A stretch of DNA of 20,398 nt from assembly GCA_036386415.1 (NCBI GenBank), contig DASVVT010000090.1, positions 1 through 20,398 on the forward strand, read 5' to 3'. A program made the translations under genes and the position numbers. The notes below the pieces were generated by a model, which had not been told where the DNA came from, did no database searches, and was given only the letters and a program-made list of their open reading frames with translations. Of the stretch, positions 1-7,800 are shown piece after piece (positions within the stretch are counted from its first letter, which is position 1; each line of letters opens with the position of its first letter). This stretch comes from DASVVT01 sp036386415 (lineage in GTDB: Bacteria; Acidobacteriota; Blastocatellia; Pyrinomonadales; Pyrinomonadaceae).

Positions 1-142
1 TGACGGGGATGGGAAGACAGACGTGGCGGTGTTCCGTCCCTCGGACGGATACTGGTACATCCTGGGCAGCACGGCAGGCTTCACGGCAGCGCCGTTTGGT
101 CAGGGCAGCGACACACCGGTTCCATCTGCATACAACCGTTAA
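1..142 (+). CDS. C-terminal end of a VCBS/FG-GAP repeat protein (partial)
   Basis: The frame is open from the window edge to a TAA at 140-142, giving the last 46 residues. They begin DGDGKTDVAVFRPSDGYWYI, a typical VCBS/FG-GAP repeat core with the acidic D-x-D-x-x-x-D loop that binds calcium in this fold, followed by the WY-I segment and a short tail. Such repeats form beta-propeller blades in large secreted or surface proteins. This is inferred to be the last blade of such a protein. The upstream part, including any signal peptide or partner domains, lies outside the window. The gene converges with the minus-strand STAND gene, and a long perfect hairpin lies between them. Function beyond a surface or secreted repeat protein cannot be stated. 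Confidence 0.75.
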   Translation, partial: DGDGKTDVAVFRPSDGYWYILGSTAGFTAAPFGQGSDTPVPSAYNR

Positions 143-170
143 GGAGAGCTATTAAGGTAGATTGAGGACT

Positions 171-260
171 CACCACAGAGGCACAGAGAGCACAAAGGAG
201 GCACAGAGGCTAGATTGATTTTATCTGTGCACACTTTGTGCTCTCTGTGCCTCTGTGGTG
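171..260. repeat. Long perfect inverted repeat between convergent genes
   Basis: The arms 171-197 and 234-260 are perfect reverse complements over 27 bases, starting CACCACAGAGGCACAGAGAG on the left. The 36-base loop carries one more GCACAGAGG word. The arms are made of repeated CACAGAG/CACAAAG words. The element fills much of the gap between the convergent genes ending at 142 and 412, so it could stop transcription from both sides. There is no strong T-tract. The remainder of 143-411 has no gene; 350-384 carries related words (CTGCGTCTCTGCGTG, ATCTGTGGC). Function is inferred; the repeat itself is plain in the sequence. Confidence 0.85.
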
Positions 261-411
261 AAAAGCCATCGTTACTACCACAACGATAATAATTTACCCT
301 TGGCCGTTGGTCAGCGGCTCCGCCACAAGAGCGAAAACATCTCTGAACTTTCTTGTCTGCGTCTCTGCGTGTTCATCTGTGGCTCTTCCGTACCTTCATT
401 CGCACCCGACC

Positions 412-2874
412 CTAAAGCTTTGACCGGCGGATGAAGTTTAAGAGGTCGTCGTATGAGCCGTTGAAAACATTATGGTCAATGTCCCCTGAAAAACCTTCGA
501 TCCGCCCCCTGTCAGAGTATTGCCAGAAAGTCCAGCCTACTTGCTCCCATACTTTAAGAAAGTCCGGCTGAGAGACCTGAAGATGGTATTGCGCAATCCA
601 CAGTGAATAATCGCCAAGCCAATCTACTGCCATTTCCCTAAAATATATAGGAACATAAACAATTGGCTTGCGTTTCATTCTTTGCCCGACTATTTCGAGC
701 CATACTTTAGCTTTATTCAAGTAAGCCGCTTTCTCCGCCGAGGTCGCCGTTATGGTAGACACCGTAAAGTCCAGAGTAGGCGGCAAATCTCCATCTTCTA
801 ATGGCTGCACTGCCTGTAGGAATGTCTCTGCTTGCCGGGCTGCATCTATATCACCTTGAAGTATATGATACGCTCCGTGAATGACACCTGCCCTTTTGCT
901 TGCCTGCCAGTTGAACTTGAATTTCGGGTCAAGGGTTTCACCAAAGCTTGCTCTAATGAAAGCGAACGAGATACCGGCTGCCTGAGCCTTCTCCCACTTC
1001 ACATCATTATGGCTGGATACATCAACACCCGTAACTTTACCTTCAGCTATAAACTGTGAAGTCTGTTTCGCTACTTGTTTATCAACCTCCGTGGACAGAT
1101 CACCCCCTCCGTCAGAACTGCCATCTTCGCCCGTGTTGGTCTCGGATAGATTGCCGTTTTGCGATGCATTTGAATTCGACGCCTGGTTAGCTAGACCATT
1201 ATTTGACGATGAGCCTGGGTCGGAAGGCTCGAAGTATAGGACGAGGAAGACGACGAGAACTATAAAAGGAATAATGTAGATAAACGTTTTGGGTCTCCTC
1301 CATCGGTTAATATTGTCGAAAAGTTCATCTGCTCTCCGTCTTTTAGCCTCCTCCTTCTCCGATTCTTCAAAGAACTTGATTTGAAGAGCAGTCATGTCGC
1401 TGCTTGATCGCTTGTGGGAATCGCGCAGCCGATCAAGGTCTGGTGGACGCCAGAGCAAGCCGCGCGGCATGCCGTTCTCTTTCCAGTGCTGGACGGCCTG
1501 CTCCAGCCTGTCTTGAAACAATAGGTTATTTCTCGCCTCCTCAATCCACCTCTGTAGCTGCGTCCAATGCTCCAGTAAGGCTTCGTGTGTGATCCTCGCT
1601 GTTTCAGTGCCATCACGTTCGGCTGAGAGTGTGAGAATGCGCGCTCCCGGCGATGCGAACCGATTGAGCACCTCCTTGACATGACCGGCGTCTTCATGAT
1701 GAGCGACGATTTCCCTGATGGTCAGGGTGCGGCGAGTCGTCGGAATATCTTTGCCCACGCGTATGAGCCTGAGGAAAGCACGGCGCGCGATAGCCTTGTC
1801 GGCCTCGTTCTGTAAACTATCGTAGAGCCGCTGCGCCTCAACCGCTAAAGCGCCGCCCACACCTTCAATCAGCCGCAGCGTCTCATCCGGTTCGACGCCT
1901 TTCGCCATCCCTTCCCAGATGCGCGTGAGTGCGAACTGAAGCAGCGGTAAGACGCCCTCGCGCCCCTTCGACTGCGCGACGAGCAAATCTACGGTCGCCT
2001 CGTCGAGCGGATGACCCGCCCGCCTCGCAGGCTCTGCGATAGCTCTCCGCAGCTCATCTCTGCTCATCACAGGGACGAGCACGCCCTGCGCGGCAATCAG
2101 GCGGCTGAGTTCCTCCTGATTGTTGGTCTCGCCAATGAAGTCCGTGCGGAGCGTCAGAATCACAGACGCGCGAGCGGCGCGGTCGCTCGCAGCTTCCAGC
2201 AGATTGTTGACGAATATATGGCGCTCCTGCGGGTCGTCGCAAAGCGAATAGACCTCTTCAAACTGGTCTACGAGGATGATGAGCGGAGTCTGGACGGTGT
2301 TAAAAATCGCATCCACAATGCGACGCAGTCCGTCGTACTTGCCATCTTCGGCAGCCAGCTTTAGCTCGCCGACCATCTCGCGAACCCTCGCGACAGACAC
2401 TTCATCGCGCCTGGCAGTAATCCCGGCCAGTACAAAAGAGAGTGCTTCTAAAGGGTGTGCGCCCGGAGTACAGACCGCTACGCGTGCAGACTCGCGGCCA
2501 GGGATCGAGCGGCGAGCCAGACCAGGGATTAGTCCGGCGCGTGCCACCGAAGATTTACCTGATCCTGATGGGCCAAGGATGGGAAGAATGCGGGCGGGCA
2601 GGGGAGCACCCGGTTGCGGCTCGTGCAGGCTGCGAAACCTCTCCCAGAGTTGCTCAATCAGTGCTTCACGACCGAAAAAATAGTCGGCATCCTTTTCTTG
2701 AAAGGCGGCCAGCCCTTTGTAAGGATTACGACCAATCTCCGGAACTGCCGTCGTCTGTTCCGGCTCAGGTATGCGGGTGGTATGAACGATGACAACATGA
2801 TTGCTGTGGCCTGTAATAATAACGTTGCCACTGGCATCACCCTCAATCTTTACGCTCCCCATACTCTCAGCCAT
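412..2874 (-). CDS. Membrane-anchored novel-STAND NTPase with C-terminal GH25 lysozyme-like domain
   Basis: This 820-residue protein has four parts. Residues 6-22 hold the short motif GSVKIEGDASGNVIITG. Residues about 50-440 are an nSTAND1-type NTPase: entry motif NPYKGLAAFQ, Walker A GPSGSGKSS (101-109), Walker B LIILVDQFEE (198-207), and ITHEALLEHW (428-437) near the end. After a basic stretch comes one membrane helix (about 530-548), then a Ser/Asn/Gly-rich linker, then a GH25 muramidase-like domain (614-817) with GVDVSSH, GAYH and FWQYSD. By the positive-inside rule the NTPase is cytoplasmic and the GH25 domain is outside. The conserved D-x-E pair is DFT (D702, T704), so the usual catalytic glutamate is absent. 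I prefer ATG 2874, 16 bases after the upstream stop; the frame extends to 2973, but that stretch overlaps the upstream gene. No clear ribosome site decides the start. The GH25 end is visibly AT-richer than the NTPase. The role is likely stress or phage sensing linked to the wall, by inference. Confidence 0.8.
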   Translation of the reverse strand: MAESMGSVKIEGDASGNVIITGHSNHVVIVHTTRIPEPEQTTAVPEIGRNPYKGLAAFQEKDADYFFGREALIEQLWERFRSLHEPQPGAPLPARILPILGPSGSGKSSVARAGLIPGLARRSIPGRESARVAVCTPGAHPLEALSFVLAGITARRDEVSVARVREMVGELKLAAEDGKYDGLRRIVDAIFNTVQTPLIILVDQFEEVYSLCDDPQERHIFVNNLLEAASDRAARASVILTLRTDFIGETNNQEELSRLIAAQGVLVPVMSRDELRRAIAEPARRAGHPLDEATVDLLVAQSKGREGVLPLLQFALTRIWEGMAKGVEPDETLRLIEGVGGALAVEAQRLYDSLQNEADKAIARRAFLRLIRVGKDIPTTRRTLTIREIVAHHEDAGHVKEVLNRFASPGARILTLSAERDGTETARITHEALLEHWTQLQRWIEEARNNLLFQDRLEQAVQHWKENGMPRGLLWRPPDLDRLRDSHKRSSSDMTALQIKFFEESEKEEAKRRRADELFDNINRWRRPKTFIYIIPFIVLVVFLVLYFEPSDPGSSSNNGLANQASNSNASQNGNLSETNTGEDGSSDGGGDLSTEVDKQVAKQTSQFIAEGKVTGVDVSSHNDVKWEKAQAAGISFAFIRASFGETLDPKFKFNWQASKRAGVIHGAYHILQGDIDAARQAETFLQAVQPLEDGDLPPTLDFTVSTITATSAEKAAYLNKAKVWLEIVGQRMKRKPIVYVPIYFREMAVDWLGDYSLWIAQYHLQVSQPDFLKVWEQVGWTFWQYSDRGRIEGFSGDIDHNVFNGSYDDLLNFIRRSKL

Positions 2875-2890
2875 ATTAGTCTGCGGCGCA

Positions 2891-3304
2891 TCAGGATCGG
2901 CGAACCCGGTTGTCGTCGCCGGTGATGATGATGTTATCCGTCGCATCTCCGCCGATGGCGACGCTGCCTTCACCCCATGCGACTACATTTCTGTGGTCGG
3001 CTGCTTTCGCTTCCTGAATCAAGCGGCCAACCGTCGCCGCGAACTCCTGGTCGGCCTGCATCTTATCCACCAGAACTTCCTGAAGCGTGGCCTGCCTGGC
3101 CCCCGACTCCGGCTTCACTTCGGCCAGCGCTAACACCTGCTCGGCTTCAGGATCACCTGTGAACTTCTTTTTAATCGCCTGGTAGGTCGCTTCGGCTTTT
3201 GCTGCCAACTCTTCACCAGCCTACTTAGCGAAGCTCTTGCCCGCTTCAGCCAGGTAGAGGCCTGGTAGGGCGACTACTCCGGCTGCTATAGCTTCGATAA
3301 CCAT
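2891..3304 (-). pseudogene. Small helical STAND-associated protein interrupted by an in-frame TAG
   Basis: From ATG 3304 the frame reads MVIEAIAAGVVALPGLYLAE and on to FAK, then meets TAG (3221-3223), and then continues in the same frame as AGEELAAKAEATYQAIKKKF to a TGA at 2891. A well-placed AGGAAGG (3315-3321) lies 10 bases before the ATG, which argues that 3304 is the original start and that the TAG is a nonsense change. Without the stop the product would be 136 residues. The middle is Ala/Lys/Glu-rich and helical; the C-terminal end carries GSVAIGGDATDNIIITGDDN, closely similar to the N-terminus of the next gene. Restart at TTG 3208 would give 105 residues and keep that motif. The gene ends 16 bases before the STAND start, so they probably form an operon. 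Small proteins of this type are known to me only as STAND-linked hypotheticals. Confidence 0.6.
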
Positions 3305-3345
3305 TAGTTGACTACCTTCCTGTTAAACTTTCCATGTCCTTGATG

Positions 3346-3374
3346 ATTATGAGAGAAGACTTCCTCAGACACAA
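3346..3374 (-). promoter_or_regulatory. Probable sigma-70-type promoter for the STAND operon
   Basis: On the minus strand TTGTGT (3369-3374) is followed after exactly 17 bases by CATAAT (3346-3351), a 5/6 match to the -10 consensus. Transcription would start near 3339, leaving a leader of about 35 bases that contains the AGGAAGG ribosome site before ATG 3304. The -35 match is only partial, and promoter usage in this phylum is poorly defined, so this is a moderate call. Confidence 0.45.
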
Positions 3375-3407
3375 AGAAAATTTTTAGTTGGTCGCCGGTT
3401 AACAAGG

Positions 3408-3575
3408 ATGATCTTGTGCCCCGGCATCTCAAAGCGGGCTTGCCGCAACACCTTGATTCATCCATTAAAGATTGTCAAGGGATATACAGAACGGCCTGGT
3501 GTCAAAGAATCGGCCTTGGCGTTCAGTAATTGGCTGGAGCGGCGCGGGTTTCGCGTAATCCCATGTAAGGGCTAA
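3408..3575 (+). CDS. Possible small ORF or gene remnant (55 codons), unrecognised
   Basis: ATG 3408 to TAA 3573-3575 encodes 55 residues ending in VKESALAFSNWLERRGFRVI plus five more. The second half has a protein-like amphipathic pattern, but I recognise no family. AAGG touches the ATG, too close for a normal ribosome site, and no promoter is evident. It may be a decayed gene end or chance. Confidence 0.2.
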   Translation: MILCPGISKRACRNTLIHPLKIVKGYTERPGVKESALAFSNWLERRGFRVIPCKG

Positions 3576-3811
3576 GTTGTTGATTCGGCTCAAGAATCAG
3601 ATCGAATTTGAATCTCCACTCACCAAACCTCAAGAATTCCTCAAGTCTGATTTTCTAAAGTGAGCCTCAGGGTTTTGGTGTGGATTGTGCCGAAACCGAT
3701 TTGCGCGCCATCGTCTTGCTGCTGTGGCAGCCAGCCGAAACTCAAAAAAGCTTGGCTGAGTAGGTTCTCCTGACTTTCGTGTGGGCACAGCCGGGTCAAA
3801 GGAATGGAAAC
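3576..3811. other. Non-coding part of the 3305-3811 gap
   Basis: The gap between the divergent STAND operon and the MalT-type NTPase is about 500 bases. Apart from the minus-strand promoter and the doubtful 55-codon ORF, I see only a weak short inverted pair, AATCAGA (3594-3600) and TCTGATT (3644-3650), and an AAAGGAA ribosome-site sequence just before 3812. No RNA gene or mobile element is visible. It should contain the promoter of the plus-strand gene, but no convincing -10/-35 pair was found. Confidence 0.4.
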
Positions 3812-4603
3812 ATGCGCTTCATCCTCGATAAAATCACGCTGCCAACTGAGCGACCGCGTGTACCGCGCGAAGGTTTGCTCAACGTCCTTCACAGCAGCCT
3901 CAAGTCTTGTACCTCGACGATCATCAACGGGCGCGCGGGCACGGGTAAGACCCTGCTGGCGGCGGATTTCGCGCATCGCTCGGGGCGTCGCGTCGCCTGG
4001 TACAAGGTTGACGCCTCGGATAGCGACCTCTCCATCTTCTTTCACTATCTGACGGAGAGCGTGCGCAGGCAGCGCCTTAATTTCGGCCACGAGACGCTGG
4101 CGCGCCTGCTCGAAGAGACCGAAACGGTTGAAGACACCCCTCTGCTCGCGGAGGCTTTCGTCTACGAATTGCTGGAAAGCGGCGATGCTCCGCTTCTGAT
4201 CGTGATAGATGATCTACATCTGGTCTACGACGCGCCGTGGGTCGTGCCGTTCTTCCGACGCCTTCTGCCGCTGCTGCCCGCAGAGGCGCACATGCTGATT
4301 ACCGGGCGCGGCCTGCCGCCTGCGCCGCTCTGGCGGATGCGCTCTAAACAGACGCTCTGTGTGATTGAAGAATCGAACCTCGCCTTCTCAGCCGAGGAGA
4401 CGAAGAGACTACTGAGGAGCTATGGCCTCTTTGATGCTATGGCTAGCGCTGCGGTGGAACAGACGCACGGGCGTGCCGCCGCCCTGAATGCGTTAGCGCA
4501 GTTGACGAGCGCGTCCGAACAGGCTTCGCTTGAGAGTTTTACTGTGGCAAAAGATGAGCAGCGTACGCGCCGTGTGCGGCACGTACACGGCTACTCTTAT
4601 TGA
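3812..4603 (+). CDS. Stand-alone MalT-type STAND NTPase without TPR or DNA-binding domains
   Basis: This 263-residue protein aligns along its length with the NTPase part of the next gene. Walker A is GRAGTGKT (40-47), followed by the RRVAWYKVDASDSDLSIFFHYL segment typical of MalT/LuxR-type ATPases (shown in pieces: VAWYKVD and FFHYL). Walker B is LLIVIDDLHLV (128-138), and GRGLPPAPLWRMRS corresponds to the sensor region. It stops shortly after the NTPase module, where MalT-like proteins (usually near 900 residues) would continue into TPRs and an output domain. The start ATG 3812 has AAAGGAA about 10 bases upstream; a GTG at 3779 is possible but lies before that site. The Walker motifs are intact, so this may be a regulatory partner of the following SARP rather than a remnant, but the last 15 residues look random, so truncation cannot be excluded. 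Confidence 0.7.
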   Translation: MRFILDKITLPTERPRVPREGLLNVLHSSLKSCTSTIINGRAGTGKTLLAADFAHRSGRRVAWYKVDASDSDLSIFFHYLTESVRRQRLNFGHETLARLLEETETVEDTPLLAEAFVYELLESGDAPLLIVIDDLHLVYDAPWVVPFFRRLLPLLPAEAHMLITGRGLPPAPLWRMRSKQTLCVIEESNLAFSAEETKRLLRSYGLFDAMASAAVEQTHGRAAALNALAQLTSASEQASLESFTVAKDEQRTRRVRHVHGYSY

Positions 4604-4657
4604 GGATGCGCGCTCAAGGGTCGGAAATTATCTTTCACATTCTTTACGGTTAAAGGC

Positions 4658-4700
4658 TCTCTCGCGAAACGCCGGAGGCCACAAAGCGTTTCGCGAAAGA
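4658..4700. repeat. 15-bp inverted repeat between the two MalT-type genes
   Basis: TCTCTCGCGAAACGC (4658-4672) pairs with GCGTTTCGCGAAAGA (4686-4700) with one mismatch and a 13-base loop. AAAGGC (4652-4657) and GCCTTT (4715-4720) can extend pairing across a bulge. There is no T-tract. It may be a terminator-like hairpin for the upstream gene, or a dyad operator for the downstream regulator about 160 bases away. The rest of 4604-4863 shows no other feature. Confidence 0.6.
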
Positions 4701-4863
4701 ACATAAAGTGTAAGGCCTTTGCCGTGCAGCCTGGTCACCTCGCACTCGCTTCCCATAAAGGGCTCCAGGGGGAGCGTTCAAGAATTCGTATATGTAACGT
4801 GGATAGCCTGATAGAGCTATGATAAGCTTCCCCCATCCACAGACACCTGCGAGGCACAAGCCG

Positions 4864-7800
4864 ATGGCTCAGAAGCCCCGTCAGCCCAGGGCGTCCCGTC
4901 ATACGCTGGTAGAGGAGGCGTTGACGCCGCCGCCGCCAAAGACGAACCGATCAGCACAGGCCGCGCCGCAGTCCGCCTTTTTCCTGCGTACAAAGCTGCT
5001 GCCGCCCCGCCCCGCCCCGGCGCTTCTGTCGCGCCCGCGCCTGACGGATCGCCTGCTGGGGAATCTGGCTCATCCGGTCACGCTCGTCACGGCCAATGCC
5101 GGATCAGGGAAAACGACGCTCGTCGCCGATTTTGTGCACACGCACGCGCGGCAGTTCGTCTGGTATCAGCTCGATCATACGGATGCCGACCCGTTCGTCT
5201 TTCTACGCTACGTCACACACGGGATCAAGCAGGCTGTGCCGGGTTTCGGTGAGGTCACCTTCTCCTACTTACAGCAATCGGCGGACGAGCTGGCGCGCCA
5301 GCCCGAACGCGCCGTCGATGTCCTGCTCAACGAGGTGCTGGAAAAGGTCGACCAGCAGCTCATCTTTGTGCTTGACGATTATCACCACCTCGGCGCGGAG
5401 ACAGCCGTTCATACGGTCGTCGACCGGCTGCTCGCCTACCTGCCGGATGTCATGCACGTCATCATCATCTCGCGCGACGTGCCGCCACTAGCTCTGGCGC
5501 GCCTCAGGTCTCAGGCTTCGCTCGCCATCATTGATCGCAACGAGCTGCTCTTTACGGATGATGAGACACAGGAACTGTTTCGCAAGGTCTTCGATCTTGA
5601 GCTGACGCCAGCGCAGTTGACCGAATACCGCGAGCGCACACACGGCTGGATCACTGCGCTGCAACTGGTCAGGCAGGTGGCTCAGCGCCAGGCCTTGGCG
5701 CGTGGCGACGGCGGCACGGGCGGCGTCGATGCGCCCGACCTGGTGGAGATTCTGCGCCAGTCCGAGCGCGACATCTTCGACTATTTCGCCGAAGAGGTCT
5801 TCGCAGACGAGCCAGAGCATGTGCAGCGCCTGCTCCTTCGCATCTCCCTGCTTGATCGCGTCGAGCTTGATACGTGCGCGCGCCTCTTCCCGGAAATGCA
5901 TTGCGCTTCTGTGCTGCCCGCGCTGGTGCGTGCCAACGTCTTCATCACGGTCGCATCGGACGAGCGCGGCGAGGAGTATCGCTTACACCCGCTCTTTCAG
6001 AGTTTCCTGCGCCGACGCCTGCGCGGCGAGCTGGGACGCGCAGGACTGGCCTCCGAGCATACGCGCTTTGCGGATCACTTTCTGGAGCGCGGCTTCTGGG
6101 AGCAGGCCATACACCATCTGCTCGCGGCGGAGGATTTCGAGCGCGCCGGGCAGGTCATAGCCGAGAGGGGCGGCGACTGGATAGCCCGTGGCGCGCTCGG
6201 CTCGCTCGTCTCATTTGTCGAGGCGCTGCCCGCCAAGGTGCTTGAAAGACACCCGCGCGCGCTCGCGCATCAGGCGGAAGTGGCGCGGCTGCGCGGCGAA
6301 TATGATGCGGCACAGATGCTGTTCCGGCGCGCGGCGACGCTCCTACGCGAACAGAATGATTCGGAGGCAGAGGCCGAAGTCCTCAATTTCCTGGCGACCA
6401 TCGCACGGCGGCGCGGCCAGTGTGACGTGGCTTTCGACTACCTGGATCGCGCGCTTTCTTTGACGGACGAGAATTCGAGCGTGCGTATGAAGTGCGGCAA
6501 CACGCGCGGGCTGTGTCTGGTGGCGATGAACCAGTGGACGAAAGCAGAGCACGAATTCCGCACCGCCCTGCAAGCCGCCGAAGAGCTCTCGGACGAGCGC
6601 TATATACGCCTCATCGCACACAATCTGGGGCTGCCCGCCCTGATGCGCGGCGATTTCGGTGAAGCGCTGCGCTGGTTTCGGCGTATGCTGCGCGACCGCG
6701 ACGCCACAGCGCCGATGCCGCAGGAGGTCTGGGCGCATCTGAACATGGCGCGTTGCCATCTCTATCGCGGTGACCTCACGGCCTGCGAAGAGCAGCTCGA
6801 TAAGGCGCTCGAATGCTGCCAGATTTTCAGTATGATCGCGCAGCGCGCCGAAGCGTTCGAGACCTACGGCAACCTCTATCGCGAGCGCAATGATGTCGCG
6901 CGCGCCCACGAGTTTTATGAGCGAGCCGCGCGCGCCTACGACGAGGCGGGGATCGACCTGACGCGTTGCGAGCTGCTGGAAGAACAGGCTTTGCTCCACC
7001 TGCAATTAGGAGATTTGACGGCGGCGAGAAAGCTGCTGGACAGACTCGTCAGCGCTCGCGCCGCCGCCCGTAACGAGATCGGAGGCTTCTCTGCGACGCT
7101 CGCGCGTGGGCGCGTCATGCTTGCGCAGGGTGAGCACGAGGCCGCGCGCACGGAGCTTGAGCCCGCGCTTCAATACTTTCACGCGCAGGGACTCTATTAT
7201 TACGAGGCGCAGGCTTGCATGGCGCTCGCCGCGTGCGAGCAGGCTGCGGGCAGGGACACCCGTGTGCTGGAACACTTGCGGCGCGCGCTCGATCTGGCCG
7301 CGCGCTACGATTACGAGTTCTGGCTCAAACGCGAAGTCGTCAACAATCCAGGCCTCTTCAGTATGCCGGAGGCCGCAGAATTATTGCCGCCGGACGTGCG
7401 CGAGCTGATCCCTGCTGCGACCGAGCAGGAGACCGAGAAGCAGCAGACAACGCTCGCGCGCACGGCGACGGTCATCGTCGCGCCTGCTTCTCTCGCAGAC
7501 CTGACGATCAACATGCTCGGCCCCGTTGAAATCTTCCGCGATCCCGCGCGTCCGCTCGCCGCCGATGCCTGGACGACCAAGCGTGCGCGCGACATCCTCT
7601 GCTTCATCGCTTCGCGCCGCCATCGTCGCGCCTCTAAAGACACGATCATAGACACCTTCTGGGGCGAGGTCGATTTTGACGCCGTCGAGAAGAACTTTCA
7701 CCCGACCGTGTCCCACATTCGCAAGGCGCTTAACAGTAACCAGCCGCTGAAACAGAATTTCCTGCTCTACCGCGACGGCGATTACCAGTTGAGCCCGGAA

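Noticed and set aside
171..260. Target duplication around the first hairpin (TAGATTGA at 158-165 and 211-218)
   Set aside because: The second copy lies in the loop, not outside the right arm, so it does not mark an insertion.
2276..2683. 135-codon plus-strand open frame
   Set aside because: It is antisense to the STAND Walker motifs; low-complexity Arg/Ser/Pro composition typical of shadow frames.
2875..2973. Longer STAND N-terminus from 2973
   Set aside because: These 33 residues overlap the upstream gene in another frame, are low complexity, and precede the conserved motif without adding recognisable sequence.
3641..4090. 149-codon minus-strand open frame
   Set aside because: It overlaps the Walker A region of the stand-alone NTPase on the other strand; no ribosome site and no family-like sequence.
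6343..7005. 220-codon minus-strand open frame
   Set aside because: It is antisense to the TPR region of the regulator and shows no recognisable domain.
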